A stretch of 29,964 bases of DNA from Sva-07 sp031426215. GTDB taxonomy: Bacteria; Actinomycetota; Acidimicrobiia; Acidimicrobiales; Ilumatobacteraceae. The position numbers and the translations under genes were made by a program. The stretch's first letter is position 1, and each line of letters begins with the position of its first letter. Shown one piece after another: positions 17,265 through 25,566 of the stretch. The stretch lies in assembly GCA_031426215.1 (NCBI GenBank), contig JANPKU010000056.1:1-29964 (forward strand), read 5' to 3'. The notes beneath the pieces are model-generated. The model was not told the origin of the DNA. It saw only the letters and a list, made by a program, of their open reading frames with translations, and ran no database searches.

Positions 17265-18566
17265 GTGAAGGCGGTGCTGTGTGTCGACATCGAGCCCGAC
17301 TCCCGAACACCGGAACCTTCGATGCCGGTGGACTGGCTGGGCGCCGAACGACTCTTCGAGAATCACGACTGGCTCCGTAGCCGTGTCGGTGGTCAGGTGC
17401 TCAACTGGTATCTCCGCCTCGATCGTCAGGTCGAACATCTGCACGGCGATGCTGGTTGGCCGGCGGAGCAGTTCGAAGCAGCACTGGCAGACGTACTCGG
17501 TTCCGGTGACGAGGTGGGCACGCACCCGCACAACTGGCGCTGGACCGGGGAGGGTTGGTTCCCCGACGGGACGACAAGTTGGGTCGTCGAGAATGCTGCG
17601 CTCTCGATCGAGGCGTACGCAACCGTGTTCGGCGTCGCGCCACCGAGTTTCCGCTACGGCGACCGTTTCGTGAGCGACGAGGTCGTTCGTCTACTTCTCC
17701 TGCATCCCGACATCAAGGTCGACCTGACGACCGAGCCAGGTGCTCGGGCGTGCCGCGGTCTCGTCGAAGCGGAAGGTGCCACTGGTATCACTCGGCACGT
17801 CGACCATCGGCTGTCTCGCCGCTACCGACCCGACGGTGGCGCGGTCGACATTCCATCCGAGACCGAGGGTCTGACGATGGTGCCACTGACCGCCGGCGCG
17901 ATTCCCGGTACCGGTGTCGTCGACACCCTGACCTTGTGGCGCCAGCCTGAGGAGTTCGATCGGATGCTTCGTGTCCGGCTGCTCGATCGGGAGCTCGATC
18001 ATCTCGCCTTCGCGATCCGCTCCGACCTCGCGTTGATGCCCCGGGCCGTCGAACACGTCGAAGCGAATCTCGACACGTTGGCGCGATGCGTCGACGACCT
18101 CGAATGGGTGCGTGCGTCGAGCCTCGCTTTGCAGCCGAACGAGGAGAGCGACCAAGGTCTCGGATTGGTCGGCTCGTTGGCCACGGTGGTCGACGACGTG
18201 ATCCGGGTGATACATCCGGAATCACCGATCGTCGTAGCGCCAGTTGCCGATGCTGTCCGTGAAATCGTCGAACGCAACGACCACCTCGCCGGGCAGTTGG
18301 CGGCGAGCTCGGCGGCCCACGCTGAAGCTGAACTCGCACTCGTCGCCCAGCGCGCCCGCGCCGCGGAACTCGCCGATGCCGTCGACGCCGAGCGCACCCG
18401 TGCCGACGACTTGCGCCGTCGACTCGAGGTCATCGAACAGACCAAGCTGTGGCGTATACGGACGCACCTGTTGCCGGTATTGCGGCCGTTGGCGAAGACA
18501 CATCGGTGCGCGATCAAGCGGTGGCAATCGATGCATCCGAGCGACCGGTCGGGCGCACCGATGTGA
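17265..18566 (+). CDS. Polysaccharide deacetylase-like protein with C-terminal coiled coil
   Basis: 433 residues from GTG 17265. The N-terminus KAVLCVDIEPD and the block DEVGTHPHNW (His87 and His89) resemble the first two motifs of NodB-like deacetylases of the WalW/WbmS kind found in glycan clusters; FRYGDRFVSDE fits the third region. Residues about 335-400 are rich in Ala, Glu, Leu and Arg and likely form a coiled coil, followed by TKLWRIRTHLLPVLRPL, a tail often seen on glycan-assembly glycosyltransferases. No signal peptide is seen, so it is probably cytoplasmic or membrane-associated. Deacetylase activity is inferred from weak motifs only. The methyltransferase gene follows 36 nt downstream. 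Confidence 0.6.
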   Translation: MKAVLCVDIEPDSRTPEPSMPVDWLGAERLFENHDWLRSRVGGQVLNWYLRLDRQVEHLHGDAGWPAEQFEAALADVLGSGDEVGTHPHNWRWTGEGWFPDGTTSWVVENAALSIEAYATVFGVAPPSFRYGDRFVSDEVVRLLLLHPDIKVDLTTEPGARACRGLVEAEGATGITRHVDHRLSRRYRPDGGAVDIPSETEGLTMVPLTAGAIPGTGVVDTLTLWRQPEEFDRMLRVRLLDRELDHLAFAIRSDLALMPRAVEHVEANLDTLARCVDDLEWVRASSLALQPNEESDQGLGLVGSLATVVDDVIRVIHPESPIVVAPVADAVREIVERNDHLAGQLAASSAAHAEAELALVAQRARAAELADAVDAERTRADDLRRRLEVIEQTKLWRIRTHLLPVLRPLAKTHRCAIKRWQSMHPSDRSGAPM

Positions 18567-18602
18567 CCGCCTGTCGGCCGGCGAGTCGTTAGCCTGCCCC
18601 TC

Positions 18603-19343
18603 GTGTCTGCGTCGGATCCTCCAGCTCGCTCGTCGTTCGATGCCGATTCGGTCGACGCGACGCTGGCGTCGACGCTCGACTCGCTCGACGATGCGGTCAA
18701 CTACCGCACATGGATCGTGGATCTGTGCGCGCCGCATCTCGTCGGCCCGATACTCGAAGTGGGTGCCGGACACGGGACGTTCACCGAGAGCTACGCCTCG
18801 TTCGGTGACGTCACCGCAGTCGAACCCGGTTCGTACGCGGCCGGATTGCTTGTCGATCGGTACGCCGACGATGCGCGGGTGACCACGATCGCGGGGGTTG
18901 TCGGCGAGGTGGTGGCAGCGCCGCTGTTCGGCTCGGCGGTGATGATCAACGTGCTCGAGCACATCGAGGACGATCAGGGCGTGTTGCGCGAGATCTACGA
19001 CCGTCTGGAGCCGGGTGGGCGGTTGTGCATCTGGGTGCCGTCGTACGAATTCCTCTACAGCAAGTTCGATGCGAAGCTCGGCCACGTCCGCCGCTACCGC
19101 AAACGTCAGCTCGAAGCGGACGTCCGCCTCGCCGGGTACGAGGTGGTCGAGGGTCGCCACGTGAATCTTCCGGGCTGGTTCAGTTGGCTGATCCTGTGTC
19201 GGTTCCTGAGCCAGGAACCGACGTCGCCGACCACGGTGAAGATCTTCGACAAGTGGATCGTGCCAGTGGTGCGCTGGGTCGAGACGAGGGTGCGGGTGCC
19301 GTTCGGGCAGTCGGTGTTCCTCGTCGCCCGCAAACCGTCCTGA
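18603..19343 (+). CDS. Class I SAM-dependent methyltransferase
   Basis: 246 residues from GTG 18603. Motif I ILEVGAGHG is at about 50-58, motif II ends in AVEPG, and VMINVLEHIEDDQGVL is the post-motif typical of UbiG/Methyltransf_11-like enzymes; RLEPGGRLCIWVPS is motif III. The C-terminal part (about 170-246) has two hydrophobic stretches, PGWFSWLILCRFL and KWIVPVVRWVE, hinting at membrane contact and a lipid-linked or glycolipid substrate. It sits with the deacetylase-like gene in a probable two-gene unit and is followed by the second repeat array. Confidence 0.85.
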   Translation: MSASDPPARSSFDADSVDATLASTLDSLDDAVNYRTWIVDLCAPHLVGPILEVGAGHGTFTESYASFGDVTAVEPGSYAAGLLVDRYADDARVTTIAGVVGEVVAAPLFGSAVMINVLEHIEDDQGVLREIYDRLEPGGRLCIWVPSYEFLYSKFDAKLGHVRRYRKRQLEADVRLAGYEVVEGRHVNLPGWFSWLILCRFLSQEPTSPTTVKIFDKWIVPVVRWVETRVRVPFGQSVFLVARKPS

Positions 19344-19364
19344 CCGCGCCAGCCAGACGGGAGC

Positions 19365-19546
19365 GGTGAGCGAGAGGCCGGTATTCGGGCGGTTGGCTCA
19401 TCGCTTGCGGGTGTGCAGCGGAGGTGATGAGCGAGAGGCCGGTATTCGGGCGGTTGGCTCATCGCTGGCGGGTGTGCAGCAGAGGTGATGAGCGGGAGGC
19501 CGGTATTCGGGCGGTTGGCTCATCGCTGGCGGGCGTGCAGCGAGCG
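19365..19546. repeat. 61-bp tandem array of the same 38-nt hairpin (3 copies, opposite orientation)
   Basis: Intact hairpins span 19426-19463 and 19487-19524, each 38 nt from GATGAGC to GCTCATC; a first copy with a decayed left arm (GGTGAGC) is at 19365-19402. The period is 61 bp. Reverse-complemented, the element matches the one at 13021 at most positions, differing mainly around the loop and the right inner stem. Linkers are again 23 nt but unlike those of the first array. The array lies between two convergent genes (methyltransferase +, GT2 -). Confidence 0.85.
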
Positions 19547-19559
19547 GATTGATGGCGGG

Positions 19560-20324
19560 TCAGGAACCGGTGAGGCGGGCGACGATCGGGCTAGCACGGC
19601 GAAGTCGCAACTTCACGCCGGGCGGTGAGTACGCAGCGATGCAGAACACGGCGCGGACGCCGTCGCGCCAGCCAATCTTCTTGCCGTCGTCGTAGGTGCG
19701 CCCGTAGTAGCTGATGCCGACCTCGTACACCCGGCAGTGCATCGCTGCGACCTTGGCCGTGACTTCGGGTTCGAATCCGAAGCGGTCTTCCTCGATCGTG
19801 ATCTGCTGGATGATCTCGCGTCGGAACGCCTTGTAACAGGTCTCCATGTCGCTCAGGTTGAGGTTGGTGGCCATGTTCGACGCCAGCGTGAGCGCCCGGT
19901 TGCCGAGCGTGTGCCAGAAGTAGAGGATCCGTCGTGCGTCGCCACCGCTGAACCTCGATCCGTACACGACATCGGCCTCGTCGGACAGGAGCGGGGCGAG
20001 CATGCGCGGGTACTCACCCGGGTCGTATTCGAGGTCGGCGTCCTGCACGATCACGTATCGCTTGGTCGCCTCGGCGAACCCTCGTCGCAGCGCGGCTCCC
20101 TTGCCCTGGTTGACCGGCTGGGCCAGCACGCGCAGTCGAGGATCGGCGTAGGCCGTGAGGATCGCCAGGGTGCGATCCGTCGACGCGTCGTCGATGGCGA
20201 TGACTTCGCCGACGAGGGGCGAGTCGAGTACCCGGTCGAGGATCTCCTCGACGGTCTGCTCCTCGTTGAAGCAGGGCATGACCACCGAGAGCACCCCGGT
20301 CGGGTTCGATTGGTCGGTCGTCAC
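19560..20324 (-). CDS. GT2 glycosyltransferase (dolichyl-phosphate mannosyltransferase-like)
   Basis: 254 residues from GTG 20324. LSVVMPCFNEEQTVEEIL opens the GT-A fold; IAIDDASTDRT (Asp45, Asp46) binds the nucleotide and DADLEYD (Asp95, Asp97) is the metal-binding DxD. GISYYGRTYDDGKKIGWRDG is the acceptor-side block common in polyprenyl-phosphate glycosyltransferases. There is no C-terminal membrane domain. It likely moves a sugar from a nucleotide donor to a polyprenyl phosphate, making the lipid-linked donor that the nearby PIG-V-like enzyme would need. The methyltransferase at 20383-21108 is 58 nt upstream on the same strand, so the two form a likely operon. Confidence 0.87.
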   Translation of the reverse strand: MTTDQSNPTGVLSVVMPCFNEEQTVEEILDRVLDSPLVGEVIAIDDASTDRTLAILTAYADPRLRVLAQPVNQGKGAALRRGFAEATKRYVIVQDADLEYDPGEYPRMLAPLLSDEADVVYGSRFSGGDARRILYFWHTLGNRALTLASNMATNLNLSDMETCYKAFRREIIQQITIEEDRFGFEPEVTAKVAAMHCRVYEVGISYYGRTYDDGKKIGWRDGVRAVFCIAAYSPPGVKLRLRRASPIVARLTGS

Positions 20325-20382
20325 GATCGCCGAGACTACCGAGGTCGCGGTTCCCGGCCGGTCGATCCGAACGCCCCGCGCC

Positions 20383-21108
20383 TCACATGGGGCGTCGAGC
20401 GAGCGTGATCGCCGACAGCCCGAACGGGAGATCGGCTCGTCGCAGCAGTGCTCGTTCGCCGCGAGCAACCGTGGCGAGAACCCCACCGAGGCCGTCCGCA
20501 TGCCCGTCGAGATCGCTGGCGACCTCACCGCGTTCGAGCAGCGCCTTCACCATCGCCGGCGGCACCAGATACGAGTGGGCGCCGGTGGAACGGACCACGT
20601 CGAGCCCCGCATCGGTGGCGCACCGTGCGAGATCGAGCCGCGAGAAACGGCGCCCGGTGTGCGTGACGCGGTCGTGGGCTCGCCGCAGCCGCCGGACCCC
20701 AGGCTCCCACAGGCACACGATCCCACCCGGTCGCACCACGCGGGCGAACTCTCGAACGGCCGCCGTCGGCGAGTCGATCGACTGGTGACACAGCACGGTC
20801 ACGCAGAGCACGGCGTCGACGCTGGCGTCGGCGATCGGAAGCGCGCAGGCGTCGGCGTTGATCGGGAGCTGCAACGGGTGGCGCTGGGCTGCCATCGCGA
20901 GCGCCTCGTGCTCGAAGTCGAGGGCGACCAACGTGCCGAGATCCGCCAGCCATGCGCCGGTGGCGCCGGTGCCGGCGCCGACGTCGAGAAATGTCCCGCC
21001 GGACGTCAGTTCGGGTTCCAACAGTTGGCGCAGCAGGGCGCGCGTGGCTGCGTACCACCAGTGCGTCTCCTCGGTCTCGGCCATCCGCCGGTACTCCGCC
21101 ATCTCCAT
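20383..21108 (-). CDS. Class I SAM-dependent methyltransferase
   Basis: 241 residues from ATG 21108, with AGGAGGT about 10 nt upstream, the best Shine-Dalgarno in this part of the window. ETHWWYAATR at about 14-23 is the N-terminal helix common in methyltransferases of glycan clusters; motif I FLDVGAGTG is at 40-48 and VRPGGIVCLWEPG is motif III. Substrate unknown; the neighbours suggest a sugar or lipid-linked sugar. It diverges from the mannosyltransferase gene, with the two starts about 30 nt apart, so their promoters must overlap. Confidence 0.85.
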   Translation of the reverse strand: MEMAEYRRMAETEETHWWYAATRALLRQLLEPELTSGGTFLDVGAGTGATGAWLADLGTLVALDFEHEALAMAAQRHPLQLPINADACALPIADASVDAVLCVTVLCHQSIDSPTAAVREFARVVRPGGIVCLWEPGVRRLRRAHDRVTHTGRRFSRLDLARCATDAGLDVVRSTGAHSYLVPPAMVKALLERGEVASDLDGHADGLGGVLATVARGERALLRRADLPFGLSAITLARRPM

Positions 21109-21137
21109 GGCCTACGCACCTCCTAGTGTTGGGCTTC

Positions 21138-22235
21138 GTGACGTTAGCGCCGGGGGTGGAGGTGCCCGTTGAACACCCGTCGTCGGCGGGTCGGATACGC
21201 AGTGCGTTTCCGTTTCGTGCGGTGGTACTTCCCTGGATCGTGGTGCGTCTCGTGGTGGTGCCGACGCTCACCGTCAACATCGGGGGTGATCGTTTCTACG
21301 CCGGTGCGCTGCTCTGGATGGATGGCCAATGGTTCCGGCTCATCGCTCGCGACGGCTACGACGTGCCGTACGTGCCCGGGAACTGGAGCGAGTACCCGTT
21401 CTTCCCCCTCTTCCCGGCGCTTGCGAGCTTGCCGATGCGGTTCGGCGCCCCCGAAACGGTGGCGTTGACGGGTGTTTCCTGGCTCGCCTCGTTGATCGCA
21501 TTCGCCGGTCTGTACCGGCTGGCGTCGTCGCACCTGCCCCCGGCGACCGCACGGTGGGCGGTGTGGATCTGTGCGCTGGCGCCGGGAGCGCTCAGCCTGG
21601 TGATCGGGTACTCCGATGCGATGTTCCTCGCGGGGGCCGTGTGGGCGCTCGTGGCAGCCGACTCGCGTCGTTGGGTCGTCGCCGGGCTGATCGCGGCGTG
21701 TGCCACCGCGAGCCGTCCGAACGGAGCGCTGATCGTGGCGGCATTGATCGTGGCCGTGTTCTTGGCTCGGGCGGGTTGGCGGGCGGTGCTGGCGGTGTCG
21801 GTTCCGTCGGCGGTGTTCCTGCTCGGATGGATGGCGTACCTCGATGCGCGTACGGGTGATCCTTTCGTCTTCTGGGCGGCCAAGGACGCGTGGGTCGAGT
21901 TGTCGGTGGTCGATTTCGTGACCGACCCGGTCGGTTCGCGGTTGGCGCTCACCCATGTGATCGTGTTCGCGATTGCCGCCGCTGCCTACGCCATGCGGGT
22001 GCGACGACATCCACCGACATGGTTGGTGCTCACCGTGCTGGTGGTGGTTCCGCCGTTGATGCTCGGTGTGGTCGGCCTTGCCCGATACGCAGTGCTGGCG
22101 TTCCCGATGCAGTTTGCAGTCGCCGACGTCCTTGCGTCGAAGGGTCGGTCATGGGTGATCGGGTACCTCGCTGCGTCGGCGATCGTGTTGGTGGTGTTCA
22201 CGCGTCTGGTGATCACCCGATCATGGGTTCCGTGA
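21138..22235 (+). CDS. PIG-V-like integral membrane mannosyltransferase
   Basis: 365 residues if started at GTG 21138 (TAGTGT lies 8 nt before it); GTG 21126 is an alternative. At least eight hydrophobic segments are visible. The first lumenal loop carries W60-x-D62 and RLIARDGYD, then SEYPFFPLFPALA, the signature of PIG-V and related GT-C enzymes that use polyprenyl-phosphate mannose. The expected role is adding mannose to a glycolipid or glycan on the outer face of the membrane. The DPM-like GT2 at 19560-20324 could make its donor. The next gene begins 41 nt downstream on the same strand. Confidence 0.82.
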   Translation: MTLAPGVEVPVEHPSSAGRIRSAFPFRAVVLPWIVVRLVVVPTLTVNIGGDRFYAGALLWMDGQWFRLIARDGYDVPYVPGNWSEYPFFPLFPALASLPMRFGAPETVALTGVSWLASLIAFAGLYRLASSHLPPATARWAVWICALAPGALSLVIGYSDAMFLAGAVWALVAADSRRWVVAGLIAACATASRPNGALIVAALIVAVFLARAGWRAVLAVSVPSAVFLLGWMAYLDARTGDPFVFWAAKDAWVELSVVDFVTDPVGSRLALTHVIVFAIAAAAYAMRVRRHPPTWLVLTVLVVVPPLMLGVVGLARYAVLAFPMQFAVADVLASKGRSWVIGYLAASAIVLVVFTRLVITRSWVP

Positions 22236-22276
22236 CGCCGCTCGCCTCGGCGCGCCGTGCGTAGGATGCGCACGCC

Positions 22277-23278
22277 ATGAGCACCGAGCCGTCGACCGCC
22301 GAGCGCCCGATAGCGGGCGTGTTCACGGGCGCTCGATGCGTCGTCACGGGCGGACTCGGCTTCATCGGCTCGACCCTGGTGCATCGTCTCGTGGCCGAGG
22401 GCGCCGATGTTGTCGTCGTCGATGCTCTCGTTCCCGAACATGGTGGCGACCGTCGCAACGTCGAGGGTCTCGATGTGGACGTGTGGGAATGTTCGATCGG
22501 CGCCACGGAAGTTGCCGACGCCGTGCGTGGATGCGAGTTCGTGTTCAACCTCGCTGGGCAGGTGAGCCATCTTGCGTCGATGGAGCGCCCGCTGCGCGAC
22601 ATCGAGTTGAACCTCACCGACCACGTCGCCTTCCTAGAGACGTTGCGTGCCGAGGCGCCCGAGGCGATCAGTGTGCTCACGTCGACTCGCCAGGTGTACG
22701 GGCGCCCGCAGTATCTGCCGGTCGACGAGCTCCATCCGACGGCCCCGGTCGACGTGAACGGCATCGACAAGTTGGCGTGCGAGCAGTTCCACCTCCTGTA
22801 TTCGCAGGTCCACGGCTTGCGAGCGTCGATCCTGCGGCTCACCAACGTGTACGGACCCCGGCTCCATCTCGATCGGCTTGATCAAGGGTTCCTGTCGGTG
22901 TTCATCCGCCGGGCGCTGCGTGGTGACGACATCGAGTTGTTCGGCGACGGATCGCAGCAGCGCGACTGCGTGTACGTCGATGACGTCGTCGACGCCTTGC
23001 TCGCTGCCGCCACTCACGAGGCGGCCGTCGGGGAGGTCTTCAATCTCGGCAACTCCGAAGTGCTTGCGTTGTCCGACATCGCACGTCACGTGGTCGAGGC
23101 GGCCGACTCCGGTACGACGGTCAGGTGTGTGCCGTGGCCGGATGGCCTGGAACGCATCGACATCGGCAGCTATCAGGGCGACTTCTCGAAGTCAGAGCGG
23201 ATGCTCGGTTGGGCCCCGCGCACCCGCTTCGCCGACGGGATCCGCGCCACGATCGACGAACTGCCGTCGCCGAGATGA
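22277..23278 (+). CDS. NAD-dependent nucleotide-sugar epimerase/dehydratase (extended SDR)
   Basis: 333 residues. The NAD loop GGLGFIG is at 25-31 and TSTRQVYG supplies the active-site Ser/Thr. In place of the usual Y-x3-K the sequence reads DVNGIDKLACEQFH, with Asn161 where Tyr is expected and Lys165 kept; LRLTNVYGPR and RDCVYVDDVVDA are normal family blocks. The Tyr loss makes a standard epimerase reaction doubtful, although the rest is well preserved. Its stop overlaps the aminotransferase start (ATGA), so the two very likely act in one pathway, for example making a 4-keto or 3-keto sugar for amination. TAGGAT lies 9 nt before ATG 22277. Confidence 0.85.
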   Translation: MSTEPSTAERPIAGVFTGARCVVTGGLGFIGSTLVHRLVAEGADVVVVDALVPEHGGDRRNVEGLDVDVWECSIGATEVADAVRGCEFVFNLAGQVSHLASMERPLRDIELNLTDHVAFLETLRAEAPEAISVLTSTRQVYGRPQYLPVDELHPTAPVDVNGIDKLACEQFHLLYSQVHGLRASILRLTNVYGPRLHLDRLDQGFLSVFIRRALRGDDIELFGDGSQQRDCVYVDDVVDALLAAATHEAAVGEVFNLGNSEVLALSDIARHVVEAADSGTTVRCVPWPDGLERIDIGSYQGDFSKSERMLGWAPRTRFADGIRATIDELPSPR

Positions 23279-24330
23279 CGGTCCCCTTCATCGACCTGAC
23301 GCGTCGCTATCGGCGATTCGAACCCGACCTGTTGGACGTGGTGCGTCGCGTGACCGCATCCGGTCGGGTGCTCTTGGGTGACGAACTCGACGCGCTCGAA
23401 GGCGAACTCGCTGAGGCCCTGGGCGTGGCGTACGTGATCGGCGTGGCGAGTGGCGCATCGGCGATCGAGCTCTCGCTCGTGGCCTGTGGGATCGGTCCCG
23501 GAGACGAAGTGATCGTGCCGGCGTTCACGGCAGTCCCGACGGCGTCGGCGGTGTGCGCAGTCGGAGCGGTTCCGGTTCCGGTCGACGTCGACGCGTCGAC
23601 CGCCGGTCTCGACGTGGATGCGACGCAACGTGCGATCACCGAGCGCACTGGAGCGATCATCCCGGTGCATCTTTACGGGCGAGCGGTCGACGTCGAGCCG
23701 TTCCTCCGCCTGGGTCCGACGGTGATCGAGGACGCGGCGCAGGCGCAGGGCGCGAGGTGTGGTGTCAGCGGTCGCGCCGCCGCTTTGTCGTTCTACCCGA
23801 CCAAGAACCTCGGGGGAATCGGCGACGGCGGTGCCGTGCTCACCGACGACTCGTCGCTGGCTGCCGACGTGCGCATGCGGCGCCAGCACGGGATGACCGA
23901 GCAGTACGTGCACGAAGCGATCAGCCAGAACTTCCGGATGAGCGAGATCGAAGCCGGTTGGCTGCGGGTGCAGCTTGCCGTGTTGGACGAAGCGACGCAG
24001 CGACGCCGATCGATCGCCCGGCACTATCGATCTGCGGCTCCGTGGCTCGAGTGGCAGGACGACCACGACGATCACGTCTACCACCTGTGCGTCGCGAAGG
24101 TCGCCGACCGTGAGGCGTTCCGCGAGACGCTGGCTGCAGCGGGCGTCGGCACTGCGGTGCACTATCCGCTCTCGATCGGTTCGCAGCCGGCGTACCGTTC
24201 GTTCCAGCGCGAACCGACACCGATCGCCGACGACTGGGCGGCGCGTTGCGTATCGCTGCCGTGCTTCCCGGAGATGACCGACGCCGAGATCGATCGTGTC
24301 GGCGAGGTTCTCGCGGCGAGCGGGTCGTGA
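23275..24330 (+). CDS. DegT/DnrJ/EryC1/StrS-family sugar aminotransferase
   Basis: 351 residues from ATG 23275. VPFIDLTRRYRR is the usual N-terminus, VASGASAIELSLVACGIGPG binds the phosphate of PLP, and Lys177 in FYPTKNLGGIGDGGA is the PLP lysine; EDAAQAQGA carries the Asp that pairs with the pyridine nitrogen. These enzymes aminate keto-sugars bound to a nucleotide, using glutamate or glutamine. The 4-nt overlaps with the epimerase upstream and the GT2 downstream imply a three-step unit: make a keto sugar, aminate it, transfer it. Confidence 0.93.
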   Translation: MTVPFIDLTRRYRRFEPDLLDVVRRVTASGRVLLGDELDALEGELAEALGVAYVIGVASGASAIELSLVACGIGPGDEVIVPAFTAVPTASAVCAVGAVPVPVDVDASTAGLDVDATQRAITERTGAIIPVHLYGRAVDVEPFLRLGPTVIEDAAQAQGARCGVSGRAAALSFYPTKNLGGIGDGGAVLTDDSSLAADVRMRRQHGMTEQYVHEAISQNFRMSEIEAGWLRVQLAVLDEATQRRRSIARHYRSAAPWLEWQDDHDDHVYHLCVAKVADREAFRETLAAAGVGTAVHYPLSIGSQPAYRSFQREPTPIADDWAARCVSLPCFPEMTDAEIDRVGEVLAASGS

Positions 24331-25061
24331 GCGTGCTCAACCCGGCCGTGACGTCGGTGTCGGCGTTCTTCCCCTGTTACAACGACGAGTTCTCGATCGC
24401 CGGGATGGTCCGTGACGTGCGTGGCGCGCTGGTGGACGCAGTCGACGAGTTCGAGATCATCGTGATCGACGACGGTTCCACCGACGGCTCGTTCGCCGTG
24501 CTGCACGCCCTCGCCGACGAGGTGTCCGAGCTGCGCGTCATCGTCCACGACATGAACCGCGGCTACGGCGGGGCGCTGCAGTCGGGGTTCGCTGCGGCGA
24601 CGAAACAGTGGATCTTCTACACCGACGGCGACGCCCAGTACGACGCGACCGAGATCGTGCGGTGTCTTGCCGCGGCTGGCGACGATGTCGATGTGGTGCA
24701 GGGATTCAAAATCGGTCGCGGCGACGCCTGGTACCGCCGCCTGATCGGTCGCACCTATCACCACGCCGTGAAGCTGCTGTTCGGTCTGCGGGTTCGTGAC
24801 ACCGATTGCGACTTCCGGTTGATCCGGGCGTCGTCGATGGAGCCGATCGCTCTGACGTCGACGTCAGGGGTGATCTGTGTGGAATTGATGCACGCACTGG
24901 CCCATGCCGATGCGCGCTTCGTCGAGGTCGGGGTGTCGCACCACTGGCGCCCGCACGGTCGGTCGCAGTTCTTCCGACTGCCGCGCATCGCCCGTTCAGC
25001 CCAGCAGCTCGCAGTGCTCTGGTGGCGTGTGCGGGTGACGCCTCTCATCGGTCGGCGGTGA
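24327..25061 (+). CDS. GT2 glycosyltransferase
   Basis: 244 residues from GTG 24327, which overlaps the aminotransferase stop (GTGA). FFPCYNDEFSI opens the GT-A fold, IVIDDGSTDGS (Asp48, Asp49) binds the nucleotide and DGDAQYD (Asp100, Asp102) is the DxD metal site. GVSHHWRPHGRSQFF resembles the acceptor-side block of polyprenyl-phosphate glycosyltransferases. No membrane segment is seen. As the last gene of the unit it probably transfers the sugar made by the two upstream enzymes, perhaps to a polyprenyl phosphate. It converges on the PIN toxin gene, 3 nt apart. Confidence 0.88.
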   Translation: MSVLNPAVTSVSAFFPCYNDEFSIAGMVRDVRGALVDAVDEFEIIVIDDGSTDGSFAVLHALADEVSELRVIVHDMNRGYGGALQSGFAAATKQWIFYTDGDAQYDATEIVRCLAAAGDDVDVVQGFKIGRGDAWYRRLIGRTYHHAVKLLFGLRVRDTDCDFRLIRASSMEPIALTSTSGVICVELMHALAHADARFVEVGVSHHWRPHGRSQFFRLPRIARSAQQLAVLWWRVRVTPLIGRR

Positions 25062-25064
25062 CGA

Positions 25065-25469
25065 TCACGAACTGATCACGTCGAAGCCGAGCCCGAGAGC
25101 GACGCCGATGTGGGCGGCATCGAAGGTGACGAATCGGATCGGTCCCGGCATGCGTTCGGCGGCAGCGAAATGGATCGCATCGCTGAGCCGCACCGGTTGG
25201 GTACGCGACAGCGACGCCGCTCGATCGAGGCAACGTTGATCGACCGGGACGATGTGGAGGTGATCCCACACGAGCCGCACGGCATCTTCGAGATCGAGAC
25301 GAAGGATCGTCTGGTCGCTCAGCCGGTCGATCGCCGGAAGCGCCTCCGTCAACGCCATCGCGGACGCCGCCCACACCGGATCGGCAGCGAGCGCGTCCAG
25401 TGCGACGGAGCGCATCGGCCCCTCCACCGCCAACGCCAACAACGCCGAAGTGTCGAGCGCCACCGTCAC
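25065..25469 (-). CDS. PIN-domain toxin (VapC-type ribonuclease)
   Basis: 134 residues from GTG 25469, preceded by a GGGGGG stretch; in-frame ATGs at 25481 and 25487 are alternatives. VALDTSALLALAVEG gives Asp6, ALTEALPAID gives Glu42, and LSDAIHFAAAERM and FVTFDAAHIGVALGLG supply the later acidic residues, the four-acid set of PIN nucleases. VapC toxins cut tRNA or rRNA when their antitoxin is lost. The candidate antitoxin gene is upstream on the same strand, but about 97 nt away, unusually far for such pairs; a large palindrome fills the gap. Confidence 0.85.
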   Translation of the reverse strand: MTVALDTSALLALAVEGPMRSVALDALAADPVWAASAMALTEALPAIDRLSDQTILRLDLEDAVRLVWDHLHIVPVDQRCLDRAASLSRTQPVRLSDAIHFAAAERMPGPIRFVTFDAAHIGVALGLGFDVISS

Positions 25470-25490
25470 CGCGCCCCCCATCCCCATCTT

Positions 25491-25540
25491 GTTTGGGTTG
25501 CATTTCGGGTGGCCCGCACCACCGGCAATGCCACACAAAC
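25491..25540. repeat. 50-bp palindrome between antitoxin and toxin genes
   Basis: Nested inverted arms GTTTG/CAAAC (25491-25495 and 25536-25540), GCATT/AATGC (25500-25504 and 25527-25531) and GGTGG/CCACC close around a CCCGCA loop. It splits the toxin-antitoxin pair. It may be an inserted palindromic element, or an attenuator that lowers toxin expression. Confidence 0.55.
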
Positions 25541-25566
25541 GTGGTGGGGGAGCGTGGTGGAACGCA

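Noticed and set aside
19180..19462. Small ORFs inside the repeat array with shared peptide MSQPPEYRPLAHH
   Set aside because: The shared peptide is only the translation of the hairpin repeat; there is no ribosome site and the same sequence is read in both orientations at two loci.
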